A DNA stretch of 64,000 bases. It comes from Arenicola marina (lineage: Eukaryota > Annelida > Polychaeta > Arenicolidae). A program made the position numbers and the translations under genes. Below, piece by piece: positions 12,678 through 23,867 of the stretch. Within the stretch, counting starts at the first letter, position 1. Each line of letters starts with the position of its first letter. The stretch covers positions 43,021,670 to 43,085,669 of the forward strand of contig OZ025248.1 in assembly GCA_964019135.1 (NCBI GenBank), read 5' to 3'. The notes below the pieces were generated by a model. That model saw only the letters and a list, made by a program, of their open reading frames with translations. It was not told the DNA's origin and searched no databases.

Positions 12678-12769
12678 TTATCCAGCCCTTACAACGTTGC
12701 TGATCTTCTCTCGCATTAACATGCAAATTTCTTTTACGTCATTGCAAGGAAATCCTCTCCTGACTTGAT
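12678..12769 (-). CDS. Possible terminal exon on the minus strand, inside the TIR element
   Basis: On the minus strand, CATTTTTGCAG is followed at 12769 by a phase 1 frame of 29 residues starting QVRRGFPCNDVKEICMLMRE and ending in a stop (TAA, 12678-12680). Downstream is AT-rich DNA. The composition looks protein-like and the acceptor is decent. The peptide is too short to assign, and no donor or upstream exon could be paired with it. It may be the tail of the element's own gene or chance. Confidence 0.22.
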
Positions 12770-13539
12770 CTGCAAAAATGGATACACTTATCGTCAGTAA
12801 ATTATCATTCACCAATGCTGTTTAACATTGTAAGTCATGGGTGCTAAAATGTTAGAAAGCTATCTTACAAAACTTTGTACTATATTTATTATTACCCCAG
12901 TACATTATTCAGGAAGCAAAACAAATACCAAAGAGAATGTTGTAAACAGTATAGCCTGAAAACAAGAGTATACCGTAGTACAGAGTTCCCACATGAACCT
13001 TAAACCTGAGTTCCTGAGCAGCTGAGGTCCAATGGCAATGGCTCAGGATGAGCCATTGGAAGTTACCCTGTGTAACAAAAAGTATGTGGCCTTCAACCTC
13101 CCCACACAGACACCACTAAATAATTGGGGGGAGGCATGCAACAGGGTCGGTTGAGGCACCCAAGACCCATATACCAAGGAACAAACAAAGTATCTTTTAG
13201 TTTTAACAAGATGTTAACGAGAGGAATGGCGAATGCACAAGTGAGTGGACTATCAACAAGTAATTTATAAAGGCTTCTGTTCGCCTTATGTTATGGTGTC
13301 ACGCTCGAACCTGGGTGTCTTCAGGTTCTATACAGTATAGTATTGATAAATACATACCTTTTATTCATATACATAAGCAAATATTTGTGAACATAAGCAA
13401 ATCGTATACACATGCCGTAGGACTTCGCCTTTCCACAAAAATTTTCAAACTTCGCGCATGCGCCTTGCTATCTCCGCTAGGCGGCAGCTGGTGGCGCGTT
13501 ATACTCACTTCGCGGGCTGTGGCACGCTGCAAATCTCAC

Positions 13540-13810
13540 TGGTGTTTTAGGGCGGAGAGGTGGAGGGGGTGGGGGGGGGGACTTAGTACATTGTTGGGAT
13601 TGCGGGGTGGGGCGGGGGGGGGGGGGGGTCCGCGGTAAAGCCACCCCTACTTCATCGCCAAAATACGCTCGTAGGGGGCATTTCACCTTGAAACGCACAT
13701 TTTCAGAGTCCCGCGACCGAATTTGGTGGTGCAAAAGGGATTGGGGGGGGGGGCTTGACTGCGAACCCCCCCTCAAAACCCGGCAATAAGCACCCCACCC
13801 CCTCCCCGGG
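13540..13810. repeat. G-rich low-complexity block
   Basis: Long G-runs occur at about 13565-13580, 13601-13628 and 13744-13753, with a C-rich stretch at 13795-13810. Several groups of four G-runs could form three-tier G-quadruplexes on the + strand. Apparent open frames on both strands are Gly/Pro/Arg low complexity and are not genes. Confidence 0.7.
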
Positions 13811-14184
13811 GATATTGCATAGCCGATACGCCAATGTAGCTACTTATTCTCGTAGTCGTATTCCCGTATTGATTGATTCCCCTAATTTAGAATAATAGAA
13901 TGACAGTTCATGATAATTTTAATAATTCTGCGTGCGCTCAACGGTTGACTGTTGAATATAGCAGGACCAAAAAAAAATTAAAGTTTTTAAGTTCCAGTAT
14001 TGCTCAACTGTATAGTTAGTTTTCAATTAGTCCATTAATTGTACATCTGATTCAACAGTTGAGAACTTTCACTCCATAGTTAGTTTTTAGTTGAATCTCG
14101 ATCAGTTAGGTCTCGACTGAGAAATAAATTGTTTTCTGTACGGGATATAATGTGTAGTTACATCATGCACATCATTGTATAAGT

Positions 14185-14838
14185 AATACTCTGCTGATAC
14201 CATGGTATAATTCTGGTGGTACAATGACAATGATGCACCACCAATGATATATCATGATGTACCATAGTGTAACCTGGTATAACATAATATACTATAGTAT
14301 ATCGCGCCCTTCCAAGATCATACCATGGTATATCTTAACTTCATCATGATATTACCATGGTAATTAAACCATAGTAATTAAACTTAAAAGGTAAAAAAAA
14401 AAGATATATTAATATGATATATCTTGGTATTCCGTGATATATCATAATATACCATGGTATATACCTTGGTATATCACAAGATGCTATGGCATATCACACC
14501 CTTCTACACCCAATCACATGGCATTGCAAGCACTTCTTTGCAGTGATATATGCTCATTATGCACTGTGGTACTTGCACATACAATAGTACCATGGTACAT
14601 CCAGATCGCACCGAGGTACTTGTACATACAACAGTACCATGGTACATCCAGATCGCATCGTGGTATACCATGGTACTTAACGCATATTATGAAATACCAT
14701 GGTACTCAACCTACGGACGTCGGTGTACCATGGTACATATAACTGCAGTACCATGGTATAGAACGATGTTCCATGGAGTACCATGGTATACCACAGTAAA
14801 CTATGGTACGTGCCATGGTATACCATGGTAAAATTTCA
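14185..14838. repeat. Right subterminal TACCATGGTA palindrome cluster
   Basis: This mirrors the left end of the TIR element. Palindromic ACCATGGT words recur densely, especially from 14580 to 14830, ending in the right inverted repeat. A small direct duplication (GTACCATGGTACATCCAGAT) occurs at about 14587 and 14635. The cluster could fold into many alternative hairpins. Confidence 0.75.
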
Positions 14839-15105
14839 TATGGGCTAGCCGCCCATCCACTCACAAACACTGTCGTCTCCAGGCGGCACAGGGCTATAGG
14901 CCGGCAGGAGATATCGCCAAATGTCGTAACACGACCGTACTTAAGCAGTTTCTCAGCATGGTTAAGATGTATATATCTATAATCCTGTTTTGATCTGTCT
15001 TGATGATTTTTTGGTCGTGTACGCGAACCGGCATCTCTGCCGCCGACTTCTCTGCTTGACACTGATAGCAATGAGATGGTTGTGTTTTTAAGCCTGTTTT
15101 GTGCG

Positions 15106-15262
15106 CGCGAGAGGTAAATTGGGGCAAGGAACCCGCCGGGGACGATGAATAACTTTAAGGGTGAAGTATGCCCCAGGTTAGGTCGCCCAGACCGGGATTC
15201 GAACCAGAGACCTATTGATGTGCGGTCGAGTGTTCTGCCGCCACTCGGCCGGGGATGCTCCG
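15106..15262 (-). mobile_element. tRNA-derived SINE (head and part of body)
   Basis: On the minus strand the B-box GGTTCGAATCC lies at 15195-15205 and an A-box-like GGCCGAGTGGC at about 15240-15250. These are in the order and spacing (about 35 bp) of an RNA polymerase III promoter, inside a degenerate tRNA-like region (15181-15258). The body continues leftwards (CCTAACCTGGGG and beyond); its end is not clear and may extend further. The head resembles a Ser/Leu-type tRNA at the A-box, but the source tRNA cannot be assigned. It lies about 270 bp right of the TIR element. Confidence 0.55.
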
Positions 15263-15468
15263 GCGAGAGTGACGGACTTGGCAGGTTCGAGTGCCCCCTT
15301 GGGCAGTGCATAATGTCGTAGCAGGATCTATATTCGCGGGACGGTCCTTACCGTTTCGTTTATCTCTGATCGCTCTTTGATATTGTGAAGACCCTCCTCA
15401 TTTGTCCGTGTGATCAGAGGTGGAATCTTGACACAGATGTAAGCAGATATCGGGGTCCGGCCAGGGCG

Positions 15469-16034
15469 TGTAATAGACACCTGGGCTTATTCGTACGAAC
15501 GAACAGAGTCAACAACAGCAAACATATAGATTGAATACTAATATTTATTAGACCTATTTACAGAGTTCATCAGTCCTTCAATCATAATTGTTCGGCGTAC
15601 TTCTCGTTGTTCTGTTACACATAGATTACAATATCATCTAGATAAAACACTATGGTACCAGTAGACTCAGGAGGTGGCAGCGGAACGAACCAGATCTTGA
15701 CGCTTGACTTGGGTGTGTTCTTGGTGTCAAGCCGCTGAGTCTTGGTTCTTCACTGCTTGGGTTCTGGTCTGAGACCTTGGTTCGTTCCTGGTTCTGATCC
15801 GAGTCCGGATTTCAGATCTCTGGTACCGCTGAACCTCTGGTATTTATACACCATTGGTCCTCACATTCTACTGGTTAAGTCTTACTCCTATTGGTTGACA
15901 TTCTCACACGACTCTATATGTAAGCTCCTGATTGTTTCACTTCCAAGGCTTTCAATTATCACGTGATTACCACCTAAGCTATTTGCGATTGTATACATGG
16001 AGTTATTTACAATAGACCTTGACATGCTGTCACA
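15469..16034 (-). mobile_element. Possible solo LTR or LTR-like promoter block
   Basis: Read on the minus strand, two CCAAT boxes (15890-15894 and 15853-15857) lead into a TATAAATA box (15841-15848) and, about 300 bp further, an AATAAA signal (15544-15549). That compact order matches the U3-R-U5 layout of a long terminal repeat. Ends at TG/CA near 15469 and 16034 are possible, but no target duplication is evident and no internal region, primer site or partner LTR was found. If real it is an isolated fossil LTR of unknown family. Otherwise it is an ordinary RNA polymerase II promoter. Confidence 0.3.
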
Positions 16035-16190
16035 CAAATCACTTCAACACTTTGAAATTGACCCAACTTCTGTTATTTACTGTAAGGTCCGGGTCTGAAG
16101 CTTTGGGGCACCGCGTTTGGCTACACATAGAGGGATCAACGTCGGGTAAGCTGATACTAAGTGTTGGGCTTTCTCAGCCCACACTTTCTA

Positions 16191-16457
16191 TCTTTACCAA
16201 GCCATTGGGGTAGGCATGACCCACATCATTAGTGTATCCCGATAACAATGATTCATACAGGGCGTCGCATACAGGGCGTCGCCTGACCTTGGAACGTGGG
16301 ATTCGTGCTCCCGCATTTTGTCGACCTAAGCGTTCTCTCTTTATCAAGTTATTGGGGCAGGCACGACCCACATCATGAGTGTGTCTCGATAACAATGATC
16401 CATACAGGGCGTCGCCCGACCTGGACTCGCGGGGTTTGTTCACCCGAATCCGTTGTG
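16191..16457. repeat. 147-bp tandem duplication, two diverged copies
   Basis: The segment beginning TCTTTACCAAGCCATTGGGG at 16191 recurs at 16338 with roughly 10-20% difference by eye. Shared blocks are GACCCACATCAT, CGATAACAATGAT and CATACAGGGCGTCG. The first copy carries an extra local repeat of CATACAGGGCGTCG. No coding content is recognised. Confidence 0.8.
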
Positions 16458-16823
16458 GTCTGTTTATCAATCTGTTGTGGTTTGTTTATCAGCCACAATG
16501 ATCTATGGTGACGTGGCACACCTCAGATAACCAATTACTGTACTTCGTACGGCTTCGTACCATGTGGCATGTTTCAAAGGAGACCAATTACTGGCTATAC
16601 ATCTGCGACCACCCAACCCGATTCCTGAAAAAGTACTTACAGCCATTCAACTGGTGACCTTGGGATCTGTTTACTCTCCCCGCAGTGGTGACGCACATTT
16701 CCTTTAAATATCATAAAATAAAATAGGCAAATACTGCTAATGTTAATTCCGTTAATATAAGGTGAGCTGGGCGGCACGCCACAGCGTAAACTTTACAATA
16801 TCACACAGAGTGAAAACAGATGG

Positions 16824-17931
16824 GCGTGGGGCACGTAGACCTGGGACCTGGAAGCTCAGGGTGCGGTCCGTGTCATAGGGGTATATAAGGCGGTCCGTGT
16901 CATGGGGGTATATAGAGCGGTCCGTTGCATGGGGGTATATAGGGCGGTCCGTGTCATGGGGGTATATAGAGCGGTCCGTGTCATTGAGGTATATAGAGCG
17001 GTCCGTGTCATGGAGGTATATAGAGCGGTCCGTGTCATGGAGGTATATAGAGCGGTCCGTGTCATGGAGGTATATAGAGCGGTCCGTTTCATGTGGGTAT
17101 ATAGGACGGTCCGTGTCATGGGGGTACATAGAGCGGTCCGTGTCATGGGGGTACATAGAGCGGTCCGTGTCATGGGTGTATATAGAGCGGTCCGCGTCAT
17201 GGGGGTACATAGGGCGGTCCGTGTCATGGGTGTATATAGAGCGGTCCGTGTCATGGAGGTATATAGAAAGGTCCGTGTCAGAGGTATATAGAGCGGTCCG
17301 TGTCATGGAGTATATAGAGCGGTCCGTGTCATGGAAGTATATAGAGCGGTTCGTGTCATTGAGGTATATAGAGCGGTCCGTGTCATGGAGGTATATAGAG
17401 CGGTCCGTGTCATGGAGGTATATAGAGCGGTCCGTTTCATGGGGGTATATAGGGCGGTCCGTGTCATGGGGGTACATAGAGCGGTCCGTGTCATGGGGGT
17501 ACATAGAGCGGTCCGTGTCATGGGTGTATATAGAGCGGTCCGTGTCATGGGGGTACATAGAGCGGTCCGTGTCATGGGTGTATATAGAGCGGTCCGTGTC
17601 ATGGAGGTATATAGAGCGGTCCGTGTCATGGGTGTATATAGAGCGGTCCGTGTCATGGAGTATATAGAGCGGTCCGTGTCATGGAAGTATATAGGGCGGT
17701 CCGTGTCATAGAGGTATATAGAGCGGTCCGTGTCATAAAGGGGTATAGAGCGGTCCGTGTCACGGGGGCATATAGAGCGGTCCGTTTTTAATGAAGGTAT
17801 ATAAAGCGGTCCGTGTCATGGAGGTATATAGAGCGGTCCGTGTCATAGAGGTATATAGAGCGGTCCATGTCATAGATTGTATAGTAGGCTGGGCGTGGGG
17901 CACGTAGACCTGAGACCAGGAAGCTGGGGAA
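16824..17931. repeat. Direct repeats flanking the 27-bp array
   Basis: GGGCGTGGGGCACGTAGACC followed by TG, a variable base and a GAAGCT block occurs once just left of the array (about 16824-16861) and again just right of it (about 17891-17931), same orientation. The array therefore sits between two copies of one 38-40-bp sequence. Confidence 0.8.
16862..17880. repeat. 27-bp minisatellite, about 37 copies
   Basis: The unit is built from GGTCCGTGTCATGGAGG and TATATAGAGC. A longer block starting at TCATTGAGG (16981) recurs 375 bp later (17356), a higher-order repeat of about 14 units. Because 27 is divisible by three, frames on both strands stay open for up to 268 codons with 9-residue repeats such as VSWRYIERS or HDTDRSIYL. 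Both strands cannot be under protein selection, so these are treated as artefacts. Confidence 0.95.
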
Positions 17932-18339
17932 AAAGTGGTTTGGCAGCGTCGCTGATAGTAACTGGACAGACTACAGTGGAGAAGGTTATTTATGTAGTCG
18001 CCCTCCCACCCTCCCACATCCCCAATTTTGCCCCTTAAATGTGCCTACGTGGAAGAGAACATTTCTGTTCACTGATAGATGTATGACTCATGATTGTTAC
18101 TGGCGAAAGTTTCCACAAAAGGCGGAAGTAGATTTAAGCTTTTGCTTGTGTGACATGGCGTGTGAGTTGATCCAGCCTGCTCCTGATTATGTTGCTGGAC
18201 GACGATCAGCCGTTAACGATAGTAACAACGATGCATAATATATACAATCAAACGTATGTGCTATATTCTAATAAGGGGTGTACACTCCACTCTATCATAA
18301 ACAGATGAACGTATTTTTTTGTAGACTTTACATAGTTCG

Positions 18340-19999
18340 GTTTATGGTCTGTATTCTATTGATGGTCGTATAGTTTATGATTTGCTTTATTCCATTCTCG
18401 ATCTTTTTAAAGTCTGTTTTCTACTGATGGTCACATAGTTTAAGGCCTCCATTCTATTGATGATCCTCCAGGTTAGGGCTTCCATTCTATTGGTGATCGT
18501 TCAGTTTATGGCCTCCATTCTATTGATGATAGTTCAAGTTAATGCCTGTGTTCTACTGATGGTCACATAGTTTAAGGCCTCCATTCTATTGATGATCCTC
18601 CAGGTTAAGTCCTATATTATACTGATGGTCATATAGTTTATGGCCTCCATTCTGTTGGTGATCGTTCAGGTTATGGCTTCCATTCTACTGGTGATCGTTC
18701 AGTTTATGGCCTCCTTTCTATTGATGATCGCTCAGTTTATAATCTCCATTCTATTGGTGATAGTTCAGGTTAAGATCTGTGTTCTACTGATGGTCATAAT
18801 TTAAGGCCTCTGTTATTGGTGATCGTATTCTACTGATGGTCATATAGGTTATAGCCTCCATTCTATTGGTGATCGTTCAGTTAATAATCTCCATTCTATT
18901 GGTGATCGTTCAGGTTAAGGTCTGTGTTCTACTGATGGTCATATAGTTTATGGCCTCCATTCTATTGGTGATCGTTCAGGTTAATGTCTGTTCTACTGAT
19001 GGTCATATAGTTTAGGGCCTCCATTCTATTGGTGATCGTTCAGGTTAATGTCTGTGTTCTACTGATGGTCATATAGTTTATGGCCTCCATTCTATTGGTG
19101 ATCGTTCAGGTTAAGGTCTGTGTTCTACTGATGGTCATATAGTTTAGGGCCTCCATTCTATAGGTGATCGTTCAGGTTAAGGTCTGTGTTCTACTGATGG
19201 TCATATAGTTTAGGGCCTCCATTCTATTGGTGATCGTTCTGTTTATGGTCTCCATTCTATTGGTGATCGTTCGGTTTATTGGCTCCATACTATTGATGAT
19301 CGCCCAGGGTAAGTCTATGCTCTAATGATGGTCATATAGTTTATGGCCGGCATTCTATTGGTGAGGCCATATTACCAATATACAATAAGCAGACCTTAAC
19401 CTTAACAATTGGTGATCGTTCAGGTTAAGGTCTGTGTTCTACTGATGGTCATATAGTTTAAGTCCTCCATTCGATTGATGATCCTCCAGGTTAAGGCCTA
19501 TATTCTACTGATGGTCATATAGTTTATGGCCTCCATTCTGTTGGTGATCGTTCAGTTTATGGCCTCCATTCTATTGGTGATCGTTCAGGTTATGGCCTCC
19601 ATTCTATTGATGATCGCTCAGTTTATAATCTCCATTCTATTGGTGATAGTTCAGGTTAAGATCTGTGTTCTACTGATGGTCATAATTTATGGCATCTATT
19701 ATTGGTGGTCGTATTCTACTGATGGTCATATAGGTTTGAGCCTCCATTCTATTGGTGATCGTTCAGTTTATAATCTTCATTCTATTGGTGATCGCTCAGG
19801 TTAAGGTCTGTGTTGTACTGATGGTCATATAGTTTATGGGCTCCATTCTGTTGATGATCGCTCAGGTTAAGGTCAGTGTTCTAGTGATGGTCATATACTT
19901 TATGGGCTCCATTCTATTGGTGATCGTTCAGTTTATGGTTTGCTTTTTTTTATTCACGGTCTTCCATTTTTATTTATATCTATTCTAGTCTTGTAATTC
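18340..19999. repeat. Diverged 33/66-bp minisatellite, old part
   Basis: Alternating 33-bp subunits, one carrying TTCTACTGATGGTCATATAG and one carrying CCATTCTATTGGTGATCGTT, form a 66-bp dimer repeated with substantial divergence. The subunits align with the 33-bp unit of the homogeneous array immediately to the right (CCATTCTATTGGTGATCGTT against GTATTCTCTTGATGATCTGT). This is therefore the older, decayed side of one array. Confidence 0.85.
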
Positions 20000-21950
20000 C
20001 TTTTATAGACTCCATTCTCTTCATAATCGTTCAGTTTATGGTATTTATTCTCTTCATAATCGTTCAGTTTATGGTATTTATTCTCTTCATACTCGTTCAG
20101 TTTATGGTCTGTATCCTCTTGATGACCTGTCAGCTTATGGTATTTTTTCTCTTGATGACCTGTCAGCTTATGGTCTGTATTCTCTTGATGATCTGTCAGC
20201 TTATGGTATGTATTCTCTTGATGATCTGTCAGCTTATGGTATGTATTCTCTTGATGATCTGTCAGCTTATGGTATTTATTCTCTTGATGATCTGTCAGCT
20301 TATGGTATGTATTCTCTTGATGATCTGTCAGCTTATGGTCTGTATTCTCTTGATGATCTGTCAGCTTATGGTATTTATTCTCTTGATGATCTGTCAGCCT
20401 ATGGTATGTATTCTCTTGACGATCTGTCAGCTTATGGTCTGTATTCTCTTGATGATCTGTCAGCTTATGGTCTGTATTCTCTTGATGATCTGTCAGCTTA
20501 TGGTCTGTATTCTGTTGATGATCTGTCAGCTTATGGTATGTATTCTCTTGATGATCTGTCAGCTTATGGTATTTATTCTCTTGATGATCTGTCAGCTTAT
20601 GGTATGTATTCTCTTGACGATCTGTCAGCTTATGGTCTGTATTCTCTTGATGATCTGTCAGCTTATGGTCTGTATTCTCTTGATGATCTGTCAGCTTATG
20701 GTATGTATTCTGTTGATGATCTGTCAGCTTATGGTCTGTATTCTCTTGATGATCTATCAGCTTATGGTCTGTATTCTGTTGATGATCTGTCAGCTTATGG
20801 TATGTATTCTCTTGATGATCTGTCAGCTTATGGTATTTATTCTCTTGATGATCTGTCAGCTTATGGTATGTATTCTCTTGACGATCTGTCAGCTTATGGT
20901 CTGTATTCTCTTGATGATCTGTCAGCTTATGGTCTGTATTCTCTTGATGATCTGTCAGCTTATGGTATGTATTCTCTTGATGATCTGTCAGCTTATGGTA
21001 TTTATTCTCTTGATGATCTGTCAGCTTATGGTCTGTATTCTCTTGATGATCTGTCAGCTTATGGTCTGTATTCTTTTGATGATCTCTCAGCTTATGGTAT
21101 GTATTCTCTTGATGATCTGTCAGCTTATGGTATGTATTCTGTTGATGATCTGTCAGCTTATGGAATGTATTCTCTTGATGACCTGTCAGCTTATGGTGTG
21201 TATTCTCTTGATGATCTGTCAGCTTATGGTGTGTATTCTTTTGATGATCTCTCAGCTTATGGAATGTATTCTCTTGATGATCTGTCAGCTTATGGTATGT
21301 ATTCTCTTGATGATCTGTCAGCTTATGGAATGTATTCTCTTGATGATCTGTCAGCTTATGGTATGTATTCTCTTGATGATCTGTCAGCTTATGGTATGTA
21401 TTCTCTTGATGATCTGTCAGCTTATGGAATGTATTCTCTTGATGATCTGTCAGCTTATGGTATGTATTCTCTTGATGATCTCTCAGCTTATGGTATGTAT
21501 TCTCTTGATGATCTGTCAGCTTATGGTATGTATTCTGTTGATGATCTGTCAGCTTATGGTATGTATTCTGTTGATGATCTGTCAGCTTATGGTGTGTATT
21601 CTTTTGATGATCTCTCAGCTTATGGTATGTATTCTCTTGATGATCTGTCAGCTTATGGAATGTATTCTCTTGATGATCTGTCAGCTTATGGTATGTATTC
21701 TCTTGATGATCTGTCAGCTTATGGTATGTATTCTCTTGACGAACTGTCAGCTTATGGTCTGTATTCTCTTGATGATCTGTCAGCTTATGGTCTGTATTCT
21801 TTTGATGATCTCTCAGCTTATGGTATGTATTCTGTTGATGATCTGTCAGCTTATGGTATTTTTTCTCTTGATGATCTGTCAGCTTATGGTCTGTATTCTC
21901 TTGATGATCTGTCAGCTTATGGTCTGTATTCTGTTGATGGACGTACAGTT
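20000..21950. repeat. Homogeneous 33-bp minisatellite, about 57 copies
   Basis: The unit is TATGGTATGTATTCTCTTGA followed by TGATCTGTCAGCT. Two forward frames are open throughout: an 11-residue YGMYSLDDLSA repeat of at least 593 codons, and MVCILLMICQL over 664 codons. The third frame has a TGA in every unit. An acceptor-like tract (TTTATATCTATTCTAG) ends at 19988, directly before a frame that leads into the YGMYSLDDLSA repeat. Coding potential is unproven; periodicity alone can explain the open frames. Confidence 0.93.
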
Positions 21951-22297
21951 GGTGATCTGTATTCTGTGTGTGGACAGTTGTTTCGTTAAACGCAGCATGG
22001 CAATCATGGTGTCTGGGCAGCGGTACACGTGACCATCAGGCCTGTGATACAGTGATGCGCTGCATTATTAACTAGAGCTACTGATGGTTCCTGTGGTAAC
22101 TATTAGCCAGGTAGAGAAGGGTTATCACGCGTACAACATGCAGCCAATTACGTCTTGCAGTAAGGGCGATACTTTGGACTTACCTGTCCCTGTTGTCTCC
22201 CCTCGATTACGTGTTTAGCCAGGTCGATGGATTCTTGTCAACTACAGTGTATACTCTTTGGACCCACTCGAACATAAAATATATATGTTAATATACC

Positions 22298-23593
22298 GAC
22301 TGCGGTGTGATGGCGAGCGGGTTATGGCCACGTTGATTGCTGCCTATAACACTGTGGTGTAATGGCGAGCGGGTTATGGCCACGTTGATTGCTGTCTGTT
22401 ACACTGTGGTGTGATGGCGAGCCGGTTATGGCCGCGTTGATTGCTGCCTGTTACACTGTGGTGGGATGGCGAGCGGGTTATGGCCGCGTTGATTGCTGTC
22501 TGTTATACTGTGGTGTGAGGGCGAGCGGGTTCTGGCCGCGTTGATTGCTGTCTGTTACACTGTGGTGTCAGGGCGAGCGGGTTCTGGCCGCGTTGATTGC
22601 TGTCTGTTATACTGTGGTGTCAGGGCGAGCGGGTTCTGGCCGCGTTGATTGCTGTCTGTTACACTGTGGTATGAGGGCGAGCGGGTTATGGCCGCGTTGA
22701 TTGCTGTCTGTTACACTGTGGTGTGATGGCGAGCCGGTTATGGCCGCGTTGATTGCTGCCTGTTACACTGTGGTGGGATGGCGAGCGGGTTATGACCGCG
22801 TTGATTGCTGCCTGTTGCACTGTGGTGGGATGTCGAGCGGATTGTGGCCGCGTTGATTGCTGTCTGTTACACTGGTGTGAGGGCGAGCGGGTTATGGCCG
22901 CGTTGATTGCTGTCTGTTACACTGTGGTGTGAGGGCGAGGGGGTTATGGCCGCGTTGATTGCTGCCTGTTACACTGTGGTGGGATGTCGAGCGGGTTGTG
23001 GCCGCATTGATTGCTGTCTGTTACACTGTGGTGTGAGGGCGAGCGGGTTATGGCCGCGTTGATTGCTGTCTGTTACACCGTGGTGTGAGGGCGAGCGGGT
23101 TATGGCCGCGTTGATTGCTGTCTGTTACACTGTTGTGTGATGGCGAGCGGGTTATGGCCGCGTTGATTGCTGTCTGTTACACTGTTGTGTGATGGCGAGC
23201 GGGTTATGGCCGCGTTGATTGTTGCCTGTTGCACTGTGGTGTGAGGGCGAGCGGGTTATGGCCGCGTTGATTGCTGTCTGTTACACCGTGGTGTGAGGGC
23301 GAGCGGGTTATGGCCGCGTTGATTGCTGTCTGTTACACTGTTGTGAGATGGCGAGCGGGTTATGGCAGCGTTGATTGCTGCCTGTTACACTGTGGTGTGA
23401 GGGCGAGCGGGTTATGGCCGCGTTGATTGCTGCCTGTTACACTGTGGTGGGATGGCGAGCGGGTTATGGCCGCATTGATTGCTGCCTGTTACACTGTGGT
23501 GGGATGGCGAGCGGGTTATGGCCGTGTTGATTGCTGCCTGTTACACTGTGGTGTGTGGGCGAGCGGGTTATGGCCGCTTTGATTGCTGTCTTG
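22298..23593. repeat. 52-bp minisatellite, about 25 copies
   Basis: The unit includes GTTACACTGTGGTGTGAGGG, CGAGCGGGTTATGGCCGCGT and TGATTGCTGTCT. Variants (GTGATGG, GTGGGATGG, GTGTCAGGG) are shuffled between copies. It ends at a pyrimidine-rich stretch near 23590. No coding frame is supported. Confidence 0.95.
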
Positions 23594-23867
23594 TTTTCAT
23601 TGCTTATTGACTCTGGCGTATTAGGCCTGGCTCTGTGCTGCCTGCCCCTATCTGTCCACCGTGCTGTGGGCTGTCAACCACGCCCCTGTGTCCTCCCAGC
23701 GTGAGGCTGATATCTAACGTGCTAACGTGGAGAGGGAAGGGAGTATTGTGTGGCCCGGTTTTGTTTGGTTAACCATATTTAATAACCTCCAGTTGTGTTG
23801 GTTGATGAACGTCGCGGAAACACAGCTGCAGTTGATCAGGGTTGAAAGGGTGGGTTGACTTCTTGCT

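Larger units (their letters stand above)
11504..14838. mobile_element. 3.3-kb TIR element flanked by TA
   Basis: The ends are perfect 18-bp inverted repeats: TGAAATTTTACCATGGTA at 11504-11521 and its exact reverse complement at 14821-14838. Each is bordered by TA (11502-11503 and 14839-14840), as expected for the TA target duplication of Tc1/mariner-type transposition. CATATG surrounds both ends, so the inverted match extends to 22 bp. Both subterminal zones are packed with TACCATGGTA palindromes. The middle is AT-rich (about 11925-12900), then G-rich. There is no transposase I can name. A minus-strand exon-like stretch at 12678-12769 is the only coding hint. It sits inside the host gene's large intron. 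Confidence 0.65.

Noticed and set aside
15181-15258. Functional tRNA gene on the minus strand
   Set aside because: The B-box is good but the stems do not pair as a cloverleaf and the sequence runs on into a SINE-like body.
16752-17711. Long open frames on both strands (HDTDRSIY, VSWRYIERS repeats)
   Set aside because: A stop-free 27-bp unit keeps frames open on both strands at once. No splice or initiation context, and mutually exclusive readings.
18041-18238. Cys-containing 65-codon frame as a possible exon
   Set aside because: No convincing acceptor or donor and no domain pattern in the Cys spacing.
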